A DNA stretch of 64,000 nt from the NCBI GenBank assembly GCA_041391385.1, contig JAWKOD010000002.1, forward strand, positions 372,001-436,000. The letters are read 5' to 3'. The DNA is from CANIGN01 sp041391385. GTDB taxonomy: Bacteria; Bdellovibrionota; UBA2428. Numbering within the stretch: position 1 is the stretch's first letter; each line of letters opens with the position of its first letter. Under the pieces are notes generated by a model. The model was not told the origin of the DNA, did not search any database, and saw nothing but the letters and a program-made list of their open reading frames with translations. Shown piece by piece: positions 19,739 through 26,620 of this stretch. The translations under genes were made by a program, and so were the position numbers.

Positions 19739-21494
19739 CCCTTCTGTTGCTACCGTTACAGGAGCGCAGCTGGCAAAAGTAATTTTTTCCAAAAAATATA
19801 TCGTCCGTAATTTTATGAGCATTTGACTCTAATTTGAGTATGCTTTCGCATGCTCGGTTACTTTGTTTCAAGTAGCAGCTATCTTTTGTCCTAAGGTCAA
19901 CGATTTTGTTTTCGGGAAAGACGAGGTAGTTTTGGGATAACTCATAAAGAGAGTGTTGACTTCTTTGGGGCGATTCTAACTTAAGTGCTTCGTCTACAAC
20001 ATAAAACAAAGAACTTAGGTGGGCAGATTTTAATGCTATGGGGGTGAAGTTGTTTTGTTCAGCATTCTTGTAGAGGATCATTGCTGGAATTGTGTGACGA
20101 CTGAGGTCGTTGCTAATCGTAAAGCGTTCAGTTCCGTAAGTGGGTTGATGATCTCCGAAAATAAAAATGAGTGAATTACGTTTTGATTTCTTAATGGCTT
20201 CAGTGAAGTTAAAAATAGCTTGAATGCTCTCGCCGCGAGCAATTGTATAGTTTTCTTGAGGACTTAAGTCTTTTTGCTTTTTGCGTATCTCAATGTCAGC
20301 ACTTTCAAAGGGGTAATGGAGGCTTAGGGTCATGAGGTGGAAGAAGTTTTTTTTACTTTTTGCCCGAATTTCTGAAATGAACTCAGTGCTTTTTTTGAAG
20401 AAAACTTTATCGGGTAGAAAGAGTGGCATATTTTTCTGGAGTCTCTTTGGGGTATAATCTCTTTGGCTATAAAATTTTTGAAAGCCCATTTGCTTATAAG
20501 TGTTCTCTCTGTTGTAAAAGGCTTTGTCGTTTGCATGAAAAGCAAAGGAGTTAAAGCCCTGATTGTGTAATAGTTGAGGAAGGCAGGGTAGCGACGAGTT
20601 AACCCCTTTTACAAAGTAGATCTCGTTATATTGAGCTTGGATACCACAAAGGGCTTCTAGCTCTGAGTTTGCTGTGCCTCCTCCAAGACGTGAAACATAA
20701 AGATAAGGGGATCCGCTTCCTTGGTGATATGGGCTCAGCTCGTTTTTTTGATTTTCTTCAAAATTAAGAGATTCAGCAGCAATATAATAAATATCGAGCT
20801 GTTCTTTGTCGGCAAGTGAGTGTGTGTTTGTGCTTTTTGCTAGAATGGCATCCTCATCAATAATATTTTGAATTTCATCAAATTTGGGATAGTCCCTCGT
20901 CTGTTGAACGTTAGCTGCACTTGCATAAAGTAAATTCAAAGCAAAGCCTTGGTATTTGTAGGCCGTTTGTGGTGTTAAAAGATTATTGCCTAAAAAGTTT
21001 TGCCAGAATTTTTGATAAGTGGCGCCTTGGTAGACGGCAGTTGTGAGTAAAAGAATCCATATAAAAGCACATAAAAAGTTAGACGTTCTAAATTTTATTT
21101 TTCTTAAAGCTAAGTAGGCCAAGAGTGCGGTGATCACAGTTAAAATAAGTTTTTGTTTCCCGTTAGCTATATTGAGGAGTTCGTTTAGGAGATGGAAATC
21201 GCTTGGGTCTATGGGAGTGGCCAGGGTTCTCATTTTGAGATTGTTAGCAGCAATTCCTACGAGGCATAAGGTGAAGCTAAAGAGGCTAAAGAGGGAGTGG
21301 CTTTTGGAGAGAATGAATATTGGAAGAATGAGAGCGTAAACCCCTAGGCTTTCAATAAAGAGGTAGGGGCCTTGGGCCTCTGAAAATACGAGCTGATTGA
21401 TTCTTGTTGCAAGAAAGTAAGTGAGGTAGCAAATCAGTGGGCCTAGAAGAGTATATTTCAGTATGACTCGGTAACTAGGTTTAAGGTGTTTCAT
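19719..21494 (-). CDS. LTA synthase-like sulfatase-superfamily phosphotransferase
   Basis: A 591-residue protein with about five N-terminal membrane helices (to ~155) and an extracytoplasmic sulfatase-fold domain like LtaS/OpgB/MdoB. Likely metal and catalytic residues are Glu241 (IAAESL), Thr274 in GGGTANSE (nucleophile), His393 (LSLHYPF) and Asp448-His449 (FIFGDHQP). LtaS enzymes move phosphoglycerol from phosphatidylglycerol. In a Gram-negative the acceptor could be periplasmic glucan or another glycan. The C-terminal ~90 residues are cysteine-containing and unusual for the family. Confidence 0.8.
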   Translation of the reverse strand: MKHLKPSYRVILKYTLLGPLICYLTYFLATRINQLVFSEAQGPYLFIESLGVYALILPIFILSKSHSLFSLFSFTLCLVGIAANNLKMRTLATPIDPSDFHLLNELLNIANGKQKLILTVITALLAYLALRKIKFRTSNFLCAFIWILLLTTAVYQGATYQKFWQNFLGNNLLTPQTAYKYQGFALNLLYASAANVQQTRDYPKFDEIQNIIDEDAILAKSTNTHSLADKEQLDIYYIAAESLNFEENQKNELSPYHQGSGSPYLYVSRLGGGTANSELEALCGIQAQYNEIYFVKGVNSSLPCLPQLLHNQGFNSFAFHANDKAFYNRENTYKQMGFQKFYSQRDYTPKRLQKNMPLFLPDKVFFKKSTEFISEIRAKSKKNFFHLMTLSLHYPFESADIEIRKKQKDLSPQENYTIARGESIQAIFNFTEAIKKSKRNSLIFIFGDHQPTYGTERFTISNDLSRHTIPAMILYKNAEQNNFTPIALKSAHLSSLFYVVDEALKLESPQRSQHSLYELSQNYLVFPENKIVDLRTKDSCYLKQSNRACESILKLESNAHKITDDIFFGKNYFCQLRSCNGSNRRATAQAD

Positions 21495-21517
21495 TTTAGA
21501 TCGCGCTCGTAGAAATA

Positions 21518-21541
21518 AAAAAGGGGCTTTCGCCCCTTTTT
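21518..21541 (-). terminator. Rho-independent terminator of the pilin gene
   Basis: On the minus strand AAAAAGGGGC-GAAA-GCCCCTTTTT forms a ten-pair stem with a GNRA-type loop, and the T run continues for six bases. It starts 23 bases after the pilin stop codon and lies just before the LTA-synthase-like gene. The pilin gene is therefore probably a single-gene transcript. Confidence 0.9.
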
Positions 21542-21563
21542 CGTTACTGATTTTTAGGCTGAC

Positions 21564-22100
21564 TTAGATGCCTTGAGTTGAGTTCGTAAACTGTTTGTAA
21601 TTGTTTACTTCCCAGTGGTCAGGGCGACTACCGCCAATGTCACCTTTGGCTTGCATTTCAAATGCACTTGTTGAGACTGATCCCGTTAGAGTCATAGCTG
21701 CTGCTGGATTTGATCTGACATATGCAGTAACTTTTCCTGTACAGGGTACTGTTATTCCACCAACTGATGTTGTTACTCCTGGGCTTCCACTGGTTCCAAC
21801 TGTGTAGTAGCGAGTTGGCCATTTAGTTAAATCTGTTTCGTCTACACAACCCTCTGAATCAAGTTTAACTCCGTCAGGAGTAAATCCGATCATCACCAGG
21901 TTGGTGTGGTATGTTCCAAATTCTGTGTAAAAGGCTTTTTCCATTCCATAGATGGCAGAAAGTTCTACTTTAGCGTTAGCTTGTTTGGCTTTTGCTTGAA
22001 ATCGCTGAAAGCTCGGTACTGCAATGCTGGTGATAATTCCGATGATACCCACAACGACCATAAGCTCAATAAGAGTGAAGCCTTTGATATTATTTTTCAT
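21564..22100 (-). CDS. pilA: Type IV pilin (major pilin candidate)
   Basis: A 178-residue prepilin with a short leader MKNNIKG cleaved before F, the motif GFTLIELMVVVGIIGIITSIA with Glu5 of the mature pilin, and a ~24-residue hydrophobic alpha-1 helix. The globular part contains two cysteines. Size and sequence fit a major type IVa pilin assembled by the PilB/PilC machine encoded at 13-16 kb, but a minor pilin cannot be excluded. It has its own terminator. Confidence 0.85.
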   Translation of the reverse strand: MKNNIKGFTLIELMVVVGIIGIITSIAVPSFQRFQAKAKQANAKVELSAIYGMEKAFYTEFGTYHTNLVMIGFTPDGVKLDSEGCVDETDLTKWPTRYYTVGTSGSPGVTTSVGGITVPCTGKVTAYVRSNPAAAMTLTGSVSTSAFEMQAKGDIGGSRPDHWEVNNYKQFTNSTQGI

Positions 22101-22179
22101 ATAAGTGTAAGTCCCTTTCCCTACTTCTTATTATTGTAAGAGAGTTGGAGGGCTTCGAAAGTCAATTTTCTGTTAAGTT

Positions 22180-23718
22180 TTAGGAGTTATGTGAGTTGGG
22201 TAACTCTGTAGCGTCACTGTCATCCTTTTTGACACTTTCTACCGAGAGTACGCCCGTCTTATCCATTTTTATACGGAAGAGTTTTAGAGTACCAAGGTCT
22301 GAAGAGGTAAAGCTATCTAGGGGGCGAATCGAGACCGACATGTAGAGCAGGTATACACGGTGGCCCATGTGACTTTCGATAGAGCCATCTGGACGCAATA
22401 GGTGCAGCATCTTAGTGGGGTCGTCCATCGAGGTGGTGTATCGATCGAGTTGGATACGCATCACTTCGCGAATCCCCCAATGGTAGTGTTCTCTAAGTTC
22501 AAGAGAGCGTAGGTTGAGGTGAAATTGTTTTTTGTATTCAACAACGTCTTCTTCGACTTCAGGTTCAAGGTCAACATCCTGAGTTGAAAAACGAAGTTCT
22601 TTGACTTCGCTGGGAAGATCTTGGGCGTTACTTAAGCGTAGGAATTCATCGACATTGCCTAGGCTTTCGCGCTCAGTTTTGTGTGCATAGGAGAGTTTGA
22701 TTTTATAATCTGGAAAATACTTTTGACTGCGATGAAAGAAGTATTTTCTAGCATGGTCCTTTAAAATGTCTTTAACAACATAAGCAATGACTGCGATACC
22801 GACAAAGGCAATGGTGCTAAGTCCCAGGGCCTGATCTTGCCGATCCATTTGATAAAACTGTACTGAGATGGCGAAGCTGGCGGCTATGGCAGCCGAAATA
22901 CCATAGACTGGGATAAGAAGTCGGTTTTCGCGTGTTGATTGAGTGCCACGAATAAAAAGTATTTTTTGAAAGTATTTCTTAAGGAGTCCGGCTCGGCGTA
23001 GGTAGTGTTCTTCTTCGCTTATATTTTTGCTTTTTTCGTCCTGCAAAAAATAACCTAAGCGTTGTCTGTGCTCGGCTTCTTCTTTGGCCATTTGCGGAAC
23101 CTTGTCCATAAACGGCGAATCGCTATGTCCAGTTTCGCAGTAATATTTTAGGTGGCTTAGAAGCACGACGTAGAGGTGAGAAAGGTATTCATCGAGCAAC
23201 AGTAAATCGTGGTCGAAGGATTCAAAAGAAAAATCTTTCGCGCTTTTCCCCATGAGGTGTCGCTGAGATAAGAGCTTTCTGTAGTCAGCTATGATCTCTT
23301 GTGTAGAGCTAAGTTGTTCAAGAGCTTGTTTGATGGGGAGATCTTTTTTGCTACGAATTGATTTTTTGATGGCTTTAATTTCGAACTTTAAAAAAGCCTC
23401 TATTTCGAGAGCAAAAAACTTGAGGCTTTCTTCGCTAAGGTGATGTGAGAGAAGTTCAAGACGTTCTCGAACGCGGGTGAGTTTCGTGGGGCTTTGCGGA
23501 CTGCCGGCATGCGTGTGGAGTCGGAGGTGACTTTGCAGCTGACTTTTGAGGGCATCTTTGTCAAAGTTCTCGGCAAGTCCCAATGAGCGAGGAAATATAA
23601 ATTGAATGTTTACTTCGAAGTCATAGGTTTTTTCGTTTTGAACTTCGCCATCGAAGCCAATCTGTAACTCAACGCGATCACTATCGTGACGGCTTGCTGT
23701 AATAAAAAAGAAATTCAC
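22180..23718 (-). CDS. Hypothetical protein with two membrane helices
   Basis: A 512-residue protein without a signal peptide. The first ~285 residues are soluble, charged and helical. A pair of hydrophobic helices follows (about 290-335: LLIPVYGISAAIAASF and STIAFVGIAVIAYVV), then a ~170-residue charged C-terminal domain that is beta-rich near the end. It is divergent from lexA with only 67 bases between the starts, so a LexA-type operator could affect both. I do not recognise the family. Confidence 0.65.
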   Translation of the reverse strand: MNFFFITASRHDSDRVELQIGFDGEVQNEKTYDFEVNIQFIFPRSLGLAENFDKDALKSQLQSHLRLHTHAGSPQSPTKLTRVRERLELLSHHLSEESLKFFALEIEAFLKFEIKAIKKSIRSKKDLPIKQALEQLSSTQEIIADYRKLLSQRHLMGKSAKDFSFESFDHDLLLLDEYLSHLYVVLLSHLKYYCETGHSDSPFMDKVPQMAKEEAEHRQRLGYFLQDEKSKNISEEEHYLRRAGLLKKYFQKILFIRGTQSTRENRLLIPVYGISAAIAASFAISVQFYQMDRQDQALGLSTIAFVGIAVIAYVVKDILKDHARKYFFHRSQKYFPDYKIKLSYAHKTERESLGNVDEFLRLSNAQDLPSEVKELRFSTQDVDLEPEVEEDVVEYKKQFHLNLRSLELREHYHWGIREVMRIQLDRYTTSMDDPTKMLHLLRPDGSIESHMGHRVYLLYMSVSIRPLDSFTSSDLGTLKLFRIKMDKTGVLSVESVKKDDSDATELPNSHNS

Positions 23719-23773
23719 AAATTATAGGTTATCAAAAAAACCTTGTTATTTGTTAAAGCTCAACTTTGTGCTA

Positions 23774-23789
23774 CCATACGAGTGTATGG
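23774..23789. promoter_or_regulatory. Perfect palindrome over the lexA start codon (candidate operator)
   Basis: CCATAC-GAGT-GTATGG, a perfect 6+4+6 inverted repeat. The lexA ATG (23786-23788) lies inside the right arm. LexA usually represses its own gene through a palindromic box, and the box sequence differs between phyla. This is the only clear palindrome in the 67-base lexA upstream gap. Binding here is inferred, not shown. Confidence 0.45.
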
Positions 23790-24418
23790 CTATACGATCA
23801 CTTCAGGGTGAATTGAGTTCCAGGCAAAAGGAACTTCTAGACTACATAGAGGAAGTATCAGGGCACGAGCATCGAATGCCCTCCTATAGGGAAATGGCTG
23901 CGGCTCTTAAGCTTTCAGCGGTAGGCAGTGTACAAGATCTTGTGGGCGCATTGGTAGAGAAGGGGTATTTGACCCGCAATGGGCGACATCTTTTGCTTTC
24001 AGAGCGAAGGCAGAGCGCAGTAACGCATGTTCCAGTGGTCGGTGTTGTGGCTGCAGGTTCATTAAGTGAGGCAATTGAAAACAATTTAGGAGTAACCGCA
24101 TTTTCCTCTGAGCTTCTTAAAACTCAGAGGGGTCGTACGGTTTTTGCTCTTCGAGTTCAGGGACAGAGTATGGTGGAAGCGGGTATTCTTGCAGGAGACT
24201 TAGTCGTTGTTCAGTCACAGGAATCTTATAAGTCTGGAGACACTGTCGTTGTTCGTTATCAAGAAGAGGCGACAGTCAAAGAGCTCTATTTTCAGAAAAA
24301 CGGCGATGTTGTTTTGCGTCCTAGAAATTCAAAAATGCAGGACATCGTAATCGCTTCAAAAGAGACTGAGTCTTTAGAGTTTCTAGGTAAAGTTTTGGCC
24401 GTTCAACGAATGCTGTAA
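23786..24418 (+). CDS. lexA: SOS repressor LexA
   Basis: A 210-residue LexA-family repressor. The winged-helix N-terminal domain (SSRQKELLDYIEEV... PSYREMAAALKL) is followed by the S24 peptidase domain. The cleavage site is Ala90-Gly91 (VVAAGS), with catalytic Ser128 (GQSMVEAGI) and Lys165 (ATVKELY), so RecA-stimulated self-cleavage should be intact. The ATG at 23786 is chosen because the protein then begins at the normal family position; an upstream in-frame start is possible. It would control DNA-damage genes. Confidence 0.92.
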   Translation: MAIRSLQGELSSRQKELLDYIEEVSGHEHRMPSYREMAAALKLSAVGSVQDLVGALVEKGYLTRNGRHLLLSERRQSAVTHVPVVGVVAAGSLSEAIENNLGVTAFSSELLKTQRGRTVFALRVQGQSMVEAGILAGDLVVVQSQESYKSGDTVVVRYQEEATVKELYFQKNGDVVLRPRNSKMQDIVIASKETESLEFLGKVLAVQRML

Positions 24419-24755
24419 TTTTGGAAAGTGTATGGAGACTTTGCGTGGCAGTTTAAAAAACTGCCCGGGACTGCTCCGCGCGAGGATGAGGGGGAGGAGG
24501 GGTATTCCGTCACGTGGAGCAGACCGAGCTCGACGCTATCTCACGCTCCTAACTCGGAGCGCAAAACATGCACCGCACTCTTATACATTGCATTAAGCGT
24601 GCCCAGTCAAGGCTTATCCATATTCAAAACAACAAGGAATTCTTATGTAATTGGGACGATTATCGCGGCTTTGCGTCAAGTATCTAAACAATAAGGGATT
24701 TTTAAGTAACACATAAGTAATGGCAATGTAGCGCCCTGCTACACATATTTACTTA
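24419..24755. other. 337-base spacer with GC-rich, stem-forming segment
   Basis: No convincing gene. Just after lexA, GGCAGTTT-AAA-AAACTGCC (24447-24465) forms an 8-pair hairpin without a T tail. A GC-rich stretch (24461-24565) follows, unlike the AT-rich surroundings. It has a stem of CTGCTCC (24471-24477) with GGAGCAG (24516-24522), extended by two more pairs across an A/A mismatch, and a hairpin CGCTCC/GGAGCG (24544-24561, six-base loop). A short open frame from ATG 24568 (39 codons) is probably chance. A small structured RNA is possible, but I cannot match it to 6S, SRP, RNase P or tmRNA. Confidence 0.4.
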
Positions 24756-25241
24756 TTAGGTGCCTTTTGTTCGCTTGGGGTTATTTTTTCGGTTTTTTCT
24801 CCACTTCTTAAAATCAGCCTTTCGCTTCTGTCTTTCTTCTTTGGGGAGCTTTTTGAATTCCTGTATTTTAGCCTTAATGCGTGTGCGTTCTTCAGGTGGA
24901 AGTTGTTGAAAGTTTCTCCAGCGTTTTTTGAGGCGAGCACGCTCTTCTTTAGGAAGCTTTTTCCACTTCTGCATTTTGCTTTTGAGTTGTTGGCGTTGTT
25001 CGGGACTGAGTTTCTTAAAGCGAGTGAACTTTTTTCGTAACTCTTCTTTTTTTTCTTCCGGGAGTGAGTCCCAGAGTTTCTTGCGCTCTTCTTTGCTTGC
25101 GGGGACGCTAAATTCGCTCGAGTTCGTTGCTTCTGAATTGCCTTCTTGTTCTTCTGCTTGGGCAGAATACGAAACAGTAACAAAAGTTATGAGTATAAAA
25201 ATGCGTAAAAGGTATTTTAGGATGTGTTGAGGGTTTTTCAC
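24756..25241 (-). CDS. DUF3106-like secreted repeat protein
   Basis: A 161-residue protein with a signal peptide (residues ~1-29) and an acidic linker. Five consecutive 18-residue repeats follow (about 58-147) of the form xxLPxEERxxLKxKxxxF/W, then a very basic tail. This resembles DUF3106 proteins, which are often found beside ECF sigma factors and their anti-sigma partners. The repeats should form a regular amphipathic helix. It is the last gene of a four-gene operon and overlaps the preceding gene by four bases. It may act as a periplasmic sensor or chaperone (inference). Confidence 0.75.
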   Translation of the reverse strand: MKNPQHILKYLLRIFILITFVTVSYSAQAEEQEGNSEATNSSEFSVPASKEERKKLWDSLPEEKKEELRKKFTRFKKLSPEQRQQLKSKMQKWKKLPKEERARLKKRWRNFQQLPPEERTRIKAKIQEFKKLPKEERQKRKADFKKWRKNRKNNPKRTKGT

Positions 25242-25516
25242 TTTGATTCTCCTTGATTGTCCTTCGACATATCACCGTAGGGTAGCCATCCACGCTTATT
25301 GGGAGTGAGCGCAGAGTTCTTTTCGTCATTTATAACTTCAGGTAGTTCGTCTACACCGTCTGGATTGTTATCATCTAGGTTGCCGTAGGTATATTGGAGC
25401 GCATCCATTTCGAAGAGCAGCTCCATATTTTCAATAATTTCGTCATCCATTGTATTTGCTAAAGTGAGAGGTGAGGCGATTATAAAAATGTAACAAAGAG
25501 TTTTTTTTCTTTTCAT
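25238..25516 (-). CDS. Small acidic secreted protein in sigma-factor operon
   Basis: About 92 residues: a signal peptide (KRKKTLCYIFIIASPLTLA) followed by a strongly acidic segment rich in Asp, Glu and Asn. The ATG at 25516 begins two bases after the anti-sigma-like stop and has AGGTGG upstream. A GTG four codons earlier is possible. It overlaps the basic DUF3106-like protein gene by four bases. The opposite charges of the two products suggest they could bind each other (inference). Family unknown. Confidence 0.65.
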   Translation of the reverse strand: MKRKKTLCYIFIIASPLTLANTMDDEIIENMELLFEMDALQYTYGNLDDNNPDGVDELPEVINDEKNSALTPNKRGWLPYGDMSKDNQGESK

Positions 25517-25517
25517 C

Positions 25518-25898
25518 TTAGACACCACCTAAAAGTTGCTTCCATTCATCAATATCACTCGGATAAATGTCTTCGTCGAGGTCTATGGCCTCAAGGGTTT
25601 CTAGGTTAAGAGCCATTTCAAAGTCGTCTTCGCTTATATCTGAGAGTTCAGCCTGCATGTTAAGAGTGTCGTTTATTGCATGGTACTCATTAGGCTTCTG
25701 GTAGAACCAAATCGAAAAAAGAAATACAGCGAATAGAGGCAGCCCCCATAGCTGAAAGCGTCTTATGAGTAAGAATGACTTTTTATCAGTATATTGCTCG
25801 TCAAACTTCTTCCAGAAACGCTCATCAAAACCCTCGGGTAGTTTTGTTTCGCTTTTGCTTTTGAGTTCTTCAAAAAAATTGTTTTTGTTTTTACTCAT
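25518..25898 (-). CDS. Putative membrane anti-sigma factor
   Basis: A 126-residue protein with a ~65-residue cytoplasmic N-terminus (LPEGFDERFWKKFDEQY), a single membrane helix (WGLPLFAVFLFSIWFYQ, about 70-87) and an acidic periplasmic tail. It overlaps the sigma-factor gene by eight bases. Topology and position are those of a membrane anti-sigma factor, but there is no recognisable zinc-finger (HxxxCxxC) motif. The assignment therefore rests on context. Confidence 0.6.
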   Translation of the reverse strand: MSKNKNNFFEELKSKSETKLPEGFDERFWKKFDEQYTDKKSFLLIRRFQLWGLPLFAVFLFSIWFYQKPNEYHAINDTLNMQAELSDISEDDFEMALNLETLEAIDLDEDIYPSDIDEWKQLLGGV

Positions 25899-26406
25899 TC
25901 GTTTCTCCTTGAAGAGTTTTAATGAGGTGCTTTTTGGCTCTATGGAGGTGGGATTTTACAGTAGAACTAGGTGTGTTTAGAATTTCGGACATTTCCTCCA
26001 TGGAAAGACCACTCATTCTGAGTTCTACAACTTCTCTTTGTAGAGGCGTCAGGAGGCCAAGAGCTTCTTTAACCACAGCTTCTTTGCTCATTTGAATAAG
26101 CTTCATCTCAGCGCCTTCGTCCGATGAGGGGGTGTTTTCTAGAGAGTCTTCGGAGACGCTTTCGTACTTGAATTCTGAGCGTCTAAAGTGTTGGAGACAC
26201 GCATTTCTGAGAATGGACCAGAGCCAAGTGCTTCGTTTTGATTTTTGCTGAAAAGTATCCCATTTTGAGTACGCAGATAAAAATGCTTCGTGAACAATCT
26301 CCTCAGCAAGTGCGCTGTCTTTAAGCAAGGCAGTAGCGTATCTCATAAAAGGTCCTTTCAGAGACTTATACTGATCTTGAAAATCTTTAATTTTAGTCTC
26401 CTGCAT
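25891..26406 (-). CDS. ECF-type RNA polymerase sigma factor
   Basis: A 171-residue sigma-70 family protein with region 2 (SALAEEIVHEAFLSAY, then TWLWSILRNACLQHFRR) and region 4 (LLTPLQREVVELRMSGLSMEEMSEIL, then STVKSHLHRAKKHL). There is no region 1 or 3, as in ECF factors. It heads the operon with the membrane anti-sigma-like gene and two secreted proteins. This layout implies control by an envelope signal. The promoter it uses is not obvious; no clear GGAAC-type box was seen upstream. Confidence 0.9.
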   Translation of the reverse strand: MQETKIKDFQDQYKSLKGPFMRYATALLKDSALAEEIVHEAFLSAYSKWDTFQQKSKRSTWLWSILRNACLQHFRRSEFKYESVSEDSLENTPSSDEGAEMKLIQMSKEAVVKEALGLLTPLQREVVELRMSGLSMEEMSEILNTPSSTVKSHLHRAKKHLIKTLQGETNE

Positions 26407-26564
26407 ATGAGATGCAATTTCGCTGAAAAAGTTGCACTTAATTATTCTAAAGGCGTCAGAGCCCTTTTGTGCATACCCCCGCTACCTTTTTGACAATGTT
26501 AATTTGTCCTTATGCTGAGAGTGGGCAAAAGTGCGTTCTGAGTGGAGAAAGTATCCAGGTGTGT

Positions 26565-26591
26565 GGACAAAGGGGCTAGGCACCTTTGTCC
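26565..26591 (-). terminator. 9-bp perfect stem-loop after the TPR gene
   Basis: GGACAAAGG (26565-26573) and CCTTTGTCC (26583-26591) form a perfect stem with a nine-base loop, 29 bases past the stop of the TPR gene on the minus strand. There is no T run, so it is not a standard intrinsic terminator. It may stabilise the transcript end or be a copy of a dispersed palindrome of the AAAGGTGCC type. Confidence 0.4.
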
Positions 26592-26620
26592 CGCGAGTGG
26601 GGGGCTTTTGAAGTCTGGGA

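Noticed and set aside
24428..24694. 88-codon open frame after lexA
   Set aside because: Composition unlike the neighbouring proteins, no ribosome site, and it runs across the GC-rich stems; more likely non-coding.
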